NCBI GenBank assembly: GCA_014338405.1
Contig: JTDE01000907.1
Coordinates: 17,957 to 81,956 of the forward strand
Reading direction: 5' to 3'
Length of the DNA: 64,000 nucleotides
DNA from: Paragonimus skrjabini miyazakii
Lineage: Eukaryota > Platyhelminthes > Trematoda > Plagiorchiida > Troglotrematidae
Part shown: positions 38,801 to 49,981 of the stretch, in pieces
Layout of the letters: the number at the start of each line of letters is the position of its first letter
Position numbering within the stretch: position 1 is the first letter of the stretch
Position numbers and translations under genes: made by a program
Notes under the pieces: model-generated
What the model was told of the DNA's origin: nothing
Databases searched by the model: none
What the model saw: only the letters and a program-made list of their open reading frames with translations

Positions 38801-39917
38801 AACATCAGTTATCAACAATTTGCAAGGACCAGTTACCGGTTCAGCTGGATAATTGTTGAAATCCTCAACACAGCTGTCACGATGCTCGATAGAGTATATT
38901 ATTATTAAGCTAAACTAGCTAAGCTAACTAGTGCACCTTGTAAAGCTTCACAGTTGGTAAACTTTTTTAACTGGTTAACACAGTTATGAGACAAACGTTC
39001 CTTATCAGGATGCCATCCAATTTTGAACCTTGAAGTGAACTAATTGCAAACAATGACTAAAAAATGCCATGATCTGTTGGATAACATTATCGATAGTGAC
39101 AGTACCTGATGGGTTTCATGCAATCAAGGTCGACATAATTGATCACAAAGGACATATATATGAAAATACTTACAAAATATTTTTGACTATTGTTTATATT
39201 GAAACTTATTTTGAGGCTTCTACAAATTGATCATACGATTTTTATCGTAGTGATCTATTGTACGATACAGTTTCGGAAATAATTAGGGATAAGCGCTTTT
39301 CCAAAACCGCACAGAAATTTCAGTGCAAACGAAGAACTTAAAAATGTACTAATATTTATTACGTTTGTAAACGTGGAATAGTGCATTTTTCGATATACTA
39401 TCAACGATTAACACTTTAGAATATAACCATTAATATATAATGATACAGTATTCTGCAAGCTCGATAAAACTGCTCTCTTTAGTGATGCCACTTTGTGATC
39501 CATTTGTATACCGGAAGTCTTTTTTTGGTTGATCGCTACGTTAGCTTCCTAATCAAGACTATTACACGTACAACGACAGCTGTAAAGTGATAACACGTTT
39601 ACTACAATACATGACTCATATGTGTATATATTGATAAAGTATTCCAGTAACTGAGCTCCAGGTAGGCAAATCAGTTCATCAACATTAGGTTGAAGGTTCT
39701 TGAAAATAGGCTCTCAATCCACATATTCAACAACTTGGAGCGGCGGTCCTTTCAGTTTTCCTTTGTTATTCCTATGCAACTTCATATCAGTCTTAGATGT
39801 ATTTGTGAGTGTCCTAAGAGACGGATTTTTAAATCTTACCCAGTTGCACTGCGGTCAGATTAATCCATTTTCCTTTTATCTAAGTTAGTTTAATCATGTC
39901 GAGGAAGTTTTATTCAA
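32829..39917. other. Seven kb without a recognised gene
   Basis: No domain-bearing open frame was seen. A minus-strand ATG frame at 35612-35959 ends in a cysteine-dense segment and is listed as an observation. The 5' exon of the stomatin gene may lie here but was not recognised. Confidence 0.5.
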
Positions 39918-40017
39918 NNNNNNNNNNNNNNNNNNNNNNNNNNNNNNNNNNNNNNNNNNNNNNNNNNNNNNNNNNNNNNNNNNNNNNNNNNNNNNNNNNN
40001 NNNNNNNNNNNNNNNNN
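39918..40017. other. Assembly gap, 100 N
   Basis: Exactly 100 unknown bases, a conventional scaffold gap of unknown true size. An upstream exon of the stomatin gene could be hidden in it. Confidence 1.
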
Positions 40018-40593
40018 TGCGAGCCCTTACATTTGCCTAGACTGCTTGATCATTGTTGAATTCCTCCTCTCTGGGTATGTTACTCTTTTGAATAACTAAT
40101 GAACCATTCTCGTAAATGTCACAAACTCATATCATTATTCGACTTTGTTTTTATCTTTTCTCCTGTTTACTTCAATTCACGCGCAAAGTTTTCCCTTCAA
40201 ATCGCTCTATCAGTCTTTCCACTCACTACAGTGTTCAACACGATTTCTTGGCACAAACTTCTCAAGTGTGTAAATAACATTAGACTCTGTATGTCTTTGT
40301 ACAAACGTCACTTTTCCCTGAGTAAACTCCCTAATAAAACTGTAACACGAACTGTCTGAAAAGCTTATATTAATTTCCTATCAATTATTACACAGATGTT
40401 TTGTGTTTCCAGTCAAATATGTTAAAACATTTTCTAGATGATCAGATGCGACTGAAATTTACATATACAAAACAGTCATGCTCCATTTGATTCAATTTCT
40501 GCGAACTGTTCGTTATGAAAAATTCAACCATACTACTTAGAGTATTGAGTGCACTCTTTCCCCTTATCCCTCCCTGTTTCTGTACCTATACAG

Positions 40594-40703
40594 ATTCTTC
40601 AAAAAAATCACAAAGCTTCGATATTTGCAGCGCGTTACTCATCATCCTCTCTTACGCTATCATCATTCTGACGTTCCCCCTATCGTTATTCGTTTGTGTC
40701 AAG
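40594..40703 (+). CDS. Stomatin/MEC-2 family gene, membrane-hairpin exon
   Basis: This exon encodes the N-terminal membrane part of a stomatin-family (band 7/SPFH) protein. Such proteins sit on the inner face of the plasma membrane, oligomerise and modulate ion channels. A hydrophilic lead (SSKKSQSFDIC) is followed by a hydrophobic hairpin with the family's TFPLS turn, whose proline is conserved, and then FVCVK. The cysteine of FDIC sits where stomatin carries a palmitoylated cysteine. The upstream sequence is a long pyrimidine tract ending in TATACAG, and GTAAGT follows at 40704. The frame is open back to an ATG at 40515, but that extension only translates the pyrimidine tract, so I place an internal exon start here. 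The exon begins at the second base of a codon and ends in phase 0. Confidence 0.88.
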
Positions 40704-41453
40704 GTAAGTGGTCTGGTTGCAAATTATTGTGACTATCCATGAGGCCGAATTCTGTTTATTATTTTCACTTGCAACACGACTGTTTACTTTTAATTTTTGT
40801 GAATTTGGACATAAAGTTTTAACTTTGTCTTTAAAATAGAAAAATCTCCCATGATTATATGACAGCTAACCGGTTTAACCGATCACTAACGAAGTGTGGT
40901 CCGTGAAGACCATAGTGAAAATCACGAAATGAAAAAGTTTAGACTTTAAATGTCACAAGCTACTCACATTTAACTTGTGTACAATGACAGTAAGTTCTAC
41001 AGGGTCAGGATAAATTTTGCGATAAACGAGAGTTGGACGGCATTCAACACTAATCTCATTCCCGCATTTTCTCAAACTGTTCCGCAGGGTCTTTACCAAT
41101 AAGAGCACTAAGAGCTTGTGTTTTGTTATTGTTAGGACTCATCGACAGTGCTCATCCCTGTCTGATTAAAACTTGAACTCCAGTCATGCTTTCAAAATCC
41201 CCTGCTGCTTTCCACCAATCAAAATACTGCCTAATAGGTTTAAAGATTTATGTGACCTAAACTGATGAAGAAGTCCCAGCCGTGAAGTCATCGCTGAGTG
41301 TCAATATGTGTTATGACTTGTTGATCATCTATAACGAGAGAGGGCTAGCGTACGAATACATGAATCACGGACACGTAGCACACAGCGTAACGATACCCGA
41401 AACCCTAAAAGAACACAGAAGACCGTGACCTTCGGCCGGGAATTTAAGTGCAG

Positions 41454-41775
41454 TCAAACTCCATATATTGCAGACCAGCGTCTACGTATACACAGTCTTT
41501 GAATAGCCTTGAAGAATCCCATCTTAATTGATGCGCTAATAGTCAAATAGGCCAATGAGAGGAGAAGAAACGTGCGCCAAAATTCAGTTTCAGCACGTTG
41601 CGGCACGAAATTATAGAATTCAAAATCTGTTAACAGAATAATTTTCTCTTGGTTACACTCTCCACACCACGTTTGATCTACGCTTTCCACAGTTTTCATA
41701 ATACTCAGCGCCATTTGTTCGATCATGAATTGCACTGTGTGTCGATACACCCTAATTAAATAGCACACAAATCTC
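41454..41775 (-). CDS. Candidate terminal exon with one membrane segment
   Basis: The minus-strand frame is open for about 106 codons after a good acceptor (AACTTTTACAG just upstream of 41775), entering with one base that completes a codon. The product runs from a basic-aromatic start (RFVCYLIRVYRH) through TWCGEC and a mixed segment (EKIILLTDFEFYNFVPQRAE). It then has a clear membrane helix (FWRTFLLLSLAYLTISASIK) and ends with a basic tail (QRLCIRRRW) before a stop. This topology suits the C-terminus of a single-pass or multipass membrane protein with a cytosolic tail. I do not recognise the family. It lies antisense inside the stomatin intron; a chance open frame cannot be excluded. Confidence 0.35.
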
Positions 41776-42562
41776 CTGTAAAAGTTTTGCTAGCAAGTCA
41801 GGAAAGAAATTATTGATATATGGGGGCGGAAAAAACAGTGCACCAAAATATTAATCTTTTTTAAACAAACTGTGCTGCGAAATAACCATGGTGTCGTTAT
41901 TGTTTATACTTTAGCAACTGACCTTTAGTCCAGACTTAGTTGAATCGGTTCAAACAAGCTTTTGAGCTGGAAGGCTTACGGTGATTATGGCGGTGCATTT
42001 CAAAAGTATTGAAGATAGAAAGAAAAGTCACACACCTTCGAACAAAACGATCAAACAAAGTGGAGATTGCAAAATGAGTTTGAGTAAATACACCAGAAGA
42101 AACATTAGCAAAGTGAACCGGCTGCTACTTAAGGAAATGACAACAAATCCATCTGTTTTCAAGTCAACACTGTGAAAGAAGTGATAATTTTCGACTTCTC
42201 TATGTACACTGCCAAGAGAGGTATACGATAGAAGCATATGATGATAACATCCAACATTTCCACCAGAAATCTTCATCTTTAGGTGTTCCCATTCAAAAAT
42301 CTCCCTCATTCTGTACGGTGAAGTTACGAATCAACTGGATGGTGAACCATCTCATTATACCAAGGACTATTCTGCATCCAGGAGTGAAAAATAGGTTTGT
42401 AATTGTTGACGGAGTCCTCGCTTGACGTACAGCCACCATCTAGGTATCATATTAAGCGGCTCATATACAGTACTATCTTGCAAACACTAGGAAACACTAA
42501 GTTACTACATAAAAGCACGTGATTTTATTAATTGAAATGTGCTAATTGTGCAGTTACATATG
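41776..42562. other. Intronic, nothing recognised
   Basis: Short open frames on both strands at 41981-42309 overlap each other and show no domain. Confidence 0.55.
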
Positions 42563-42804
42563 AACTCATGAAACATGGCCGGAGTTCTAGTCCCGACCGT
42601 GGCGATGATATGCACTACTGACGAGCTCTAATGCGAGCGAAACTCGAGTCTAGTGCTTCTTTTCGAAAGGGGCCGACTGGAAAGTCTATGGGGATACGAC
42701 AGCTGCGATCAATTGTGGGTGATGTTCAACTTAAAACAAAAACAACTGTCAAACATCGATGGTGATTCACTTTGAACGAACAAAATCCTGGACTACTCAT
42801 CAGG
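42563..42804 (+). mobile_element. tRNA-like repeat family, B box to tail
   Basis: Plus-sense copy starting just before the B box (GGAGTTCTAGTCCCG at 42581-42595). It continues through the arm body (GAGCGAAACTCGAGTCTAGTG) to the tail TTGTGGGTGATGTTCAAC. The outer motif GGACTACTCATCAGG is found about 50 bp further on (42790-42804), displaced by unrelated sequence. The A box half is missing. Confidence 0.88.
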
Positions 42805-43300
42805 TCTGATTGTCTAGTTTTTATCCGGCCTTCGACTAACCCCAGGCATTTGCTGGCTACCAATATTATGGCTGATCCAAGGATACGGTGCGCTGATTCG
42901 TTATCATAAGTCTGTTATTCTAAAGACCTTTGTGACGCTGCATGTGACGCGCAGTAGGCCAAACCTTGCGGCGTGAATGTTATTGAGCTCAGACCTCTGT
43001 CTGCCATGCTTCTGATCAATAACCTACTGATAAACGTTTGGCATGCACTTAATTTGTTAACTTAGTTTGTTAAAGTATCTTTGAGTATTAACCCCTCTTA
43101 TATATAGCAGTTAGTGAAAGTATGCTAATATGAAACTACCATTTCCTGTTGAAAATTTGAATAGAGCAGAAAAAAGACTGACATTGCACGATTTATGATG
43201 GAGCAGATTTCGCTGCCTCTCTATAGGTGTTTACTGCAGACGAGCTAAAATGTACAAAACTCTAAACTACAAAATGATCACAAAAGGTCAAAGTCCAAAA

Positions 43301-43640
43301 CCAGTTCGGTTGCTGCCAGGGCAGCATCAACGTCACAAACAGTTCTTTCTGTACGCAAAAGATGGGGGGACGGTGTGTGATTGCAATGATCTCGGCATAT
43401 CATGGCAAACGTTTGTTTCGAGTTGAGAACAGAACACGAAATAACTTTGATGAGTCAATCACATGTTGCGTCATCAAGTGATGCTTGGCAATCGATGACG
43501 CTGGCTCCTTCCGGGTGTTTGCTGTCGAGTTGCCTGACTGTGTGACGGTTTGTTGAACCCCATCCGGTAAGTGTTCGGCAAGCCTGGTTTCAGGCTGGTG
43601 CTCAGTTCTGCTAACACAGAATGCTCCGCATCAATATTGG
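43301..43640 (-). pseudogene. Penelope-like element GIY-YIG C-terminus, broken
   Basis: Reading the minus strand gives CVSRTEHQPETRLAEHLPDG, matching the second half of the GIY-YIG domain (YIGRT...R..EH.P). Next comes ASSIAKHHLMT, homologous to the SSIARHLMIT of the copy at 17058. In the same frame, after one in-frame TGA, comes YAEIIAITHRPPIFCVQKEL followed by TLMLPWQQ, the characteristic Penelope C-terminus. The first half of the domain is lost and the YIG tyrosine is replaced. The copy is non-functional and is inserted antisense in the stomatin intron. Confidence 0.85.
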
Positions 43641-44610
43641 TGTTGATAGATTACGTTTGATTTGGCTAACTGAGGCGTTGGTTGCTTAACCGGGAGCGTG
43701 AGAATTCGGACCGTTCTGTTGGAATTGACCAGCTGCTTTGTGGTTTGTTTGTAGACAAACAAGCGTCCACTACAATCCCAGAAGGAGCTGAGAGAGATTG
43801 TTCAGCTTTGACATTTCGATATATAAGATCGCACACGAAGCTGATGTTGTCAGGATGAGTTATTGGAAGCTGCTGCGATTCGGACTCAGGATAACTTGTT
43901 CGATCGCCTGCCATGTGACCTTGAGCTGTTTCCCAACGTTCTGGACATTAAAAAGGGTTAAATTAGTTCTGAACTTGCATATATTCAGCGTACGTCTTGA
44001 TAATGAGATGGTTTCTTTTGGCTTAGATGTTGTGTTATAACGAGTATTGTTTTGTAAGTATTTTCGATTAACCAGTAGGTTCGTTAAAGTTTCATAATGA
44101 CTTACTAATCGCATTCGTGCTAATGTGTTCAATCAAATTCCTTCTACGGGCATTTTAAACATTGCGCCTGTGAAGATAGTGAATCATTTATTAAGCAAAC
44201 AGTATACCGCCACGAGATCACCTGTATCAATGGAATTTGACGTTCCATTTAAACATCAATGTTACCAGCCTAATACAGCATGACTGTGCCCAACAGTTTT
44301 ACCCACTGCCCTATTACTGATCGCCAACAATATCAGTCTCGTGGACACTTGTATATTCACAAGCATTTCCCTCTATTTTCAATGCTAAATAATTTCTGGT
44401 CTGTTTGACAGATACGCCTCATCTAACGTCGTTGATCGCAAGCTGATTCCAAATTTTAGTTGATACTTAAAGTTACAGTTTGATCTGTCAACCAACTAAA
44501 CTACAAGTTTCCGATAGAATTTCCTTTTCAGCGTCTGACTCACATAGTTTGTCTAGCGAACAAATTTGTACAGATTAATATATTGCTAAGTAAACGTCAG
44601 AATAGCACAA

Positions 44611-44934
44611 CTAACATAACTCAGGTCAGAATCCGAATATTCGAAGTAACGTATCATCGGGCCATACACTCCCAATTCTGCGTATTCTACGCATGCCATA
44701 ATCATTGGGACGTCTAGACCTTAACCAAGCTTTGATCAGACCACACGTCAGTTCGGTAAGCTTATGGTCTATTTGTTTGGCGGTTCTCGTGCTAATGTAA
44801 TTTTCAAACTGGGGTGACTTTTCCTCGTTCGAGTCACTCATTAATTGTTGTCGCTGGTTGTGATATCTGAGATTTTCAAACGTATTACTTTGAATCGTAT
44901 CTATTTGGTTCAATGCACGTTATCTGGAAGAAAC
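44611..44934 (-). repeat. Left arm of a 324-bp inverted repeat pair
   Basis: This arm matches the reverse complement of 45823-46146 over its whole 324 bp with no indel seen and few substitutions, except the innermost bases where identity falls. The outer end is CTAACATAACTCAGGTCAG. A 95-codon frame runs through it without an ATG (it opens at TTG), and a TAA interrupts the frame a few codons upstream. The matching frame in the other arm differs by about 17 bases, nearly all amino-acid changing, which argues against a conserved protein. Confidence 0.9.
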
Positions 44935-45822
44935 TTCTTGTGGTAGGAAATTCCCCAGAAGACTTTCCGGTAGAAATTTGTCTCAGCAAACCTGGTGCCG
45001 AAATTCAAAATGACGATTTGGTTTCTTGACCACCGATCGATGCGTGAGTTCATGCAAAGAAAAATTTATTTTTAGTCACGAAAGGCAGAACATGACAAAC
45101 ATTCATTTTCGATATGTCGTCAGCAGGTCAATACAATTATAAATGAAAATATAATTGCAGCTAGCTATCTAATGGATGAAAATTAGTGTAACAAAAACCA
45201 CGCACGAAATGTCCTCACTTAGCGTTCTGAGCACGCAATAAGTTTACGTCCTATGAGCTAACTGAATTGTTTGTATGGAAGCAAGTGGGAGTAGAGTGTA
45301 GATCAATCGAGGCCCGGGAAGTAATAAGACCTGAACAACTCTGTGTGAGGAGAACATGTGTTTACGCAATCTGATAACGATCAAATCGGTCTTTGCCAAA
45401 GTTTGCTCTCTGACTGCCCTGGATTGACTGACTGGAACCTTGTAGACAGAGCGAAATAACTCAGACACATCTACTCGACCACTGCTCTGGACAGGGTATG
45501 ACAACTGCACTCATTTTAACTCTGATTCCGACTTCATCCTCATGATGCTGTTTAATCCGCCTGGATGTGCATCGGGTCGTCGACTGATAGATTCGGCTGT
45601 TTAGCAGTGGCTACTGAAATAACACACAAGTACTGACAGACCGTATACAGGTAGCTCGCTTTTGCTATTAATTCTGAACACATATTTGAACGTGAACCAG
45701 CTCCCCAATAAAACGAAATGTAAAGCTTATATTTGTAACCAATGTGAACGTAACTTGCTACTCCAATACATACCGAGTTCGCTCCGGGACCTACGCACAG
45801 ATGTTCCGCTAAGTCAGTTGAT
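44935..45822. mobile_element. Spacer between the 324-bp inverted arms
   Basis: The 888-bp spacer plus arms form a 1,536-bp unit that could be a transposon with long terminal inverted repeats or a simple inverted duplication. The spacer holds a minus-strand frame (45244-45510) and a plus-strand frame (45662-45847), neither with a recognised transposase motif. Weak similarity continues a few bases outside both arms, so the boundaries are approximate. Confidence 0.45.
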
Positions 45823-46146
45823 GTTTCCTCCAGACAACGTGCATTGAACCAAGTAGATACGATTCAGATGAATACGTTTGAAAATCTCAGCTATCACGAC
45901 CAGCGACAACAACCAATGAGTTACTCGAACGAGGAAAAGTTGCCCCAGTTTGAACATTACATTAGCTCGAGAACCGCCAAACAAATAGACCATAAGCTTA
46001 CCGAACTGACGTGTGGTCTGATCAAAGCTTGGTTAAGGTCTAGACGTCCCAATGATTATGGCATACGTAGAATACGCAGAATTGGGAGTGTTCGGCTCGA
46101 TGATACGTTACTTCGAATATTCGGATTCTGACCTGAGTTATGTTAG
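45823..46146 (+). repeat. Right arm of the 324-bp inverted repeat pair
   Basis: Reverse complement partner of 44611-44934. The outer end is CTGACCTGAGTTATGTTAG. In this arm the frame is open for about 130 codons (from about 45753) to a TGA at 46129-46131, but it has no ATG near its start and no recognised domain. Confidence 0.9.
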
Positions 46147-47576
46147 TCGCGCACTCTTACTGATAGGTATGGGACAGAGGTTACGGTTTGGGTTTGTTTA
46201 GATCCGTTTTCTTAACCGTTGTTAACCATCTACACAAATCACCTGTGTTGCTTGCCCATCGTAGTCTGCTAATCTATTCCCATTGTATGACAACTCAGTT
46301 CATAGCGTTCTTTCTTCATTCTGCTGTAGCTTTGTTAAGAAACAGGGGGTGTTTCTGACCATCCGCACATTACCACGATTCTCGTGGGAGAGTAATAACA
46401 CACACGAAGCCAGTTAGTTTGTCAAAAACTATCAGTTCTCATTGCGCTATGTTGGACGGACAGAGTACTATAAGTGTTCAGCCCCTTTAGATAGCACCTC
46501 CACAACACTATGTGGGCTCTTTCTCAGCAGGTGTTACATGCTTGTAAGTGTGAAAAATTAACTTCTTCTCAGAAAAACAACCAGCTTGCGATTACGCATG
46601 AAACCACAGTAAGAAAAACCACCACTGTCCCGTTTTATTTTAATGGGAAATGCAATCTAATAAACCCATTAAGTTTACCTGAAAGTCGAACTGTTTTTCT
46701 GTCTGATATGATCATTTGCATATACGAAAGACACTTAAATTAGATTCTGTATGGTTTATCTCTTTTGAAAAACAACTGTTAGAAGCACACGTCGACAATC
46801 AGAACACTGTATACACGCACATTTACCCAAAAATGACTAACTATGACTCAGTCTGAACCTATTCACCACGGGTTTTTTTATAGTCACATAGAGCTATGGT
46901 AATCGGAACACAATGAAGATGGCCATCAGCCTCCTAAACGGACACGTTGCAAATAATTTGGTTTAAGATAGGCTACGCTGCTAAAATGTTAGATGTAAAC
47001 GCCGTTTAACAAGTTCATAAAATTTTGTTAGTAAGCAACGTTCCGTGTATCATCTAGTAGAGTTGTTCCGTCTTGTTATGCCGTCTATCAATTCAGGATG
47101 GGTGAGTTGAACTCCGTATATTTAACCTGTCTTCTGAGTTCATAGTCAACAACTTGACAACTAATTGCGCCCAGATCCATAGGTGAGTGAATCCAAAACA
47201 CTATGGTCACACTACAAGGACATGCTGAAGTGTAACCGCGGAACTTGCATTCCTCTTATTTTAACGCTGTTGAGACAAATTCATCAACACGATTGCTAAT
47301 TTCGAACAGTAACGAGTGTTGGTATCGTTACGTTCATCATCGTCATCGAAGCGTAATCGCTGCTGAGACCGTACCCCTGAATTGGTTGGAAAACTTTTAT
47401 TGCGAAGTCAGTTTTGTTAACATTTGTGCCATACAATAAGTCATCCAGATCTCGCGTTACACGGACGGAGAATTTTGTGTATCTGAGTATGTTTATGGAA
47501 CTTGAACAATAGTCGATTCACACAAGACTGGACCAGTCGATATGTGATACAAGTGTCCTGTTCTGTTTTAATTTGA
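46147..47576. other. Intronic, nothing recognised
   Basis: An open frame at 46510-46743 begins near a plausible acceptor (CTCTTTCTCAG) but shows no domain. No repeat was recognised. Confidence 0.5.
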
Positions 47577-47927
47577 TTTCTGATGAGTAGTCGAGGATTT
47601 GATTTTTATATAGATTGAACATCAAGACGATCGGGCAACCTGATCATTACTCACAAGCGAAAGTGGTTGAGTGTTCACACATGATAATTCGGTCTTGCCT
47701 AATGTGAAGTCAATGGCGCAGTGGTCAAAACGGTTGCATCATAAAAGCATGGTCAGAGTTCTAGTCCCTGTCATGGCAAGAATATGCAGTACTAATGATT
47801 TCTAATGCGAGCGAAACTCGAGTCCAGGGCTTTTTTTTGAAAGGGGCCGACTGTAATAGTCTATGGGAATGCAACAGTTGCGATCTATTGTGGGTGATGT
47901 TCAATCTATATCAATTTGATTTATCAG
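47577..47927 (+). mobile_element. tRNA-like repeat, full plus arm with inverted left terminus
   Basis: The left end is the inverted family terminus (TTCTGATGAGTAGTC ... TAGATTGAACATC, 47577-47623). It is fused directly to the head of a plus arm (GACGATCGGGCAACCTGATC). The A box TGGCGCAGTGG is at 47714-47724 and the B box AGTTCTAGTCC at 47757-47767, 32 bp apart as in tRNA genes. A run of eight T follows at about 47831, then the tail GGGTGATGTTCAATCTATAT and an ATCAGG end. The copy has terminal inverted repeats because almost the entire left arm was deleted. Confidence 0.9.
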
Positions 47928-48016
47928 GTAAATATCACAGAATGCTGCATCAAACTGGCCCATGTCTTCCGACTAGCTAGCCGTTAGATTGTTGATAAGC
48001 AGGATAGGGTCGTATT

Positions 48017-48290
48017 TGATATAATTTGAACATTACTCACAGCATATTACAGTTACAACATGTGTATTCACTTTTTGACTAGCTCTTTTCAAAAACAGGC
48101 AATTTATTTGAGTTTCGCTGGATAGTACTGCATATCCCTTTCATGACTGGGCTTTTGAACTCTGGCCGACTCCCTAACAGTTAACCACACTGACAAATGT
48201 GCCATTGACCTCAAAGTAGTTACGACCAAATTATCTTATCCAAACGTTCAGTCACATTATCTTGTGGGTATGCTCAGGTGGCTCGATCAG
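48017..48290 (-). mobile_element. tRNA-like repeat, diverged minus arm
   Basis: Minus-sense copy starting at the tail (ATTTGAACATTACTCAC). It includes a reverse B-box-like GGGCTTTTGAACTCTGGCC, a reverse A box (CAAATGTGCCATTGACCTC), and the head TGCTCAGGTGGCTCGATCAGG. Divergence is high, so it is older than its neighbours. Confidence 0.8.
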
Positions 48291-48589
48291 GTAAATGTCC
48301 CATCACTCACGATTGATTGCTTCAAGATTGTACTGCCTCCTCATGCTGAATTAATGGAAGTTGTCGGACTTTGTTTATTGAGACTAAGACCCTTGTATAC
48401 TCACTAGCCCTAACGAAGATTTACAGTTTTGTTTTGAGGTAAAATCGATGCGTTTAATACTAGTTAAAATTGCGTTTCTGTCGAAAATTCTAGCAAATTA
48501 GGCATGGTGGTCGATAACTTTCGGAAGTGGATTTAAATTATTTTAATACAACCGCCTTCTATTTAGACGAGACCTAATGGCGACAATGA

Positions 48590-48712
48590 ATTACTGATAA
48601 GTAGTCTGGTATGTTGTTTCTATCGCTGGTTCGAACCCAGCCGAAGGCCAGATTTTTCGTAATTGGGTCTCTTCTAATTTATCAAGTTGACCAAAATATT
48701 TATCAGTAATTC
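48590..48712. mobile_element. Short inverted-terminus element with tRNA-like T arm
   Basis: The ends ATTACTGATAAGTAGTCTGG (48590) and CCAAAATATTTATCAGTAAT (48693-48712) are inverted and resemble the outer motif of the palindromic family. Inside is a perfect T arm: stem GCTGG/CCAGC around loop TTCGAAC (48625-48641). This is also a consensus Pol III B box. No A box at normal spacing and no closed cloverleaf was found. It may be a minimal relative of the palindromic family. Confidence 0.45.
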
Positions 48713-49628
48713 AATGTCTTCTAATTGTTGTGACTCCACAATACTCCTTCGTTCTATCCGTGCTTCATTTCGTCCTTTTGTCTAGGGGTGCAGTTATACG
48801 TGACTTACCATTTTTAGTCTTGCTGGCTACATATTTGACTGATTTTGTTGTTCTTACCATGTAGCTAACTCTGAGTTTCTGTTTCATGTTTATGTACTTT
48901 AGGACAGGTTGAACTTTTTGACTTGCCGACAAATAAGTAGTTCAAGTGAACCAGAACATCTCAACAACCACGAATATATCTGTACGATCACGTGATATTG
49001 GTATTTCAAGAACCGACTCCAGATTAAAAGGTCGACAACTAAAAGGCTAGGTGCGATCGGTTAGGTTAGGTTCAAAAAATAAGTTTGCAATTCGTCTCAG
49101 TACTTTTCCAACACCTTTGACCTTACGGTGCTAAGCAAAATAGCACGTTTTTTCACAGCCCAAACCAGGAAAGGATTGATGATTTTCATCAAACTTATCA
49201 GAAGTTTGGAGCAAATTTGCTAAAATGCTTAGTCCAATTAGGTCATTGATGTTCTTCACATTTAGGGTGGTCGCCATTCATTATATTCACACTGTTGTAT
49301 GAAAATCGGATCGAGGTAATTAGCATTGGTCAACTGGCTCGGATATTAGCCGGAAATACCCGTTAGCACCTCATAGTTGAACCCAAAAAAACACCCAAAT
49401 TGTATGTAGCTAGAATGTTCACGTGATCAATGAATCGCTGTTGCATTCACCTTTCTGTGATGACATCTTCACTTATCAGTCCACTTTTCATATCCTAAAC
49501 GATCGTTAAAGTTGGTATGCGTCAGTCACTATGCGGTGCTTCATATATACGTGCTTTGTCGATTGAAGTATCCATTGGATGAATGGGTGTTCTTGATCAG
49601 TACCCCAACCATGCCGTTTTCCTTTCAG

Positions 49629-49981
49629 ATCCGAATCATCTAACTGACACTAACTATTCCAATCAACTTTTGTGCAAAAACGTAAATTTATATCCTGACA
49701 CAGTAGACGTATTATTTCAAGGGACCAGGTGTACAGATTATGGCATAAGTATTACGCTCAAGTTTATCTGGTGTGACCCCGATAGATTGTATAACTTTAT
49801 AAAATGGTTATACGAGCAAGGTCAAACTCTGTGTAGTTCCCAAGACTGTCGAGTCTTAACCTACAGCACCATGGAAAACAACATGTCTTCAAATGTTTCC
49901 GTCTTTAATGGTGACGTCTTCGTATATTTCTTATATACACGAGTAAACAAAGTCACGTATACCTTGCGACTCAAATGTTAA
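49629..49981 (+). CDS. Candidate terminal exon, six-cysteine secreted-type domain
   Basis: The frame starts after a strong acceptor (CGTTTTCCTTTCAG), enters in phase 1 and runs 116 codons to TAA. The same frame is open back to an ATG at 49583. Six cysteines are spaced C-x18-C-x13-C-x19-C-x4-C-x42-C, with three N-glycosylation sequons (NYS, NMS, NVS), two tryptophans and a final Cys before the stop. A phase-1 start and paired cysteines are typical of extracellular domain exons. I recognise no family. It lies in sense orientation inside the stomatin intron, and no partner exon was found. Length alone could arise by chance; cysteine pattern and splice site are the support. Confidence 0.4.

Noticed and set aside
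40515..40593. ATG-started N-terminal extension of the stomatin exon
   Set aside because: The extra residues only translate a splice-type pyrimidine tract ending in CAG, so an internal exon start at 40594 is more likely.
45844..46131. 95-codon frame as a gene, with a paralogue at 44626-44913
   Set aside because: No ATG in either copy, and differences between the arms are almost all amino-acid changing, so there is no sign of protein constraint.
48552..48650. Intact tRNA gene around the perfect T arm
   Set aside because: A GCCTTC/GAAGGC acceptor-like pair exists but the length is about 97 nt and there is no D arm or A box.
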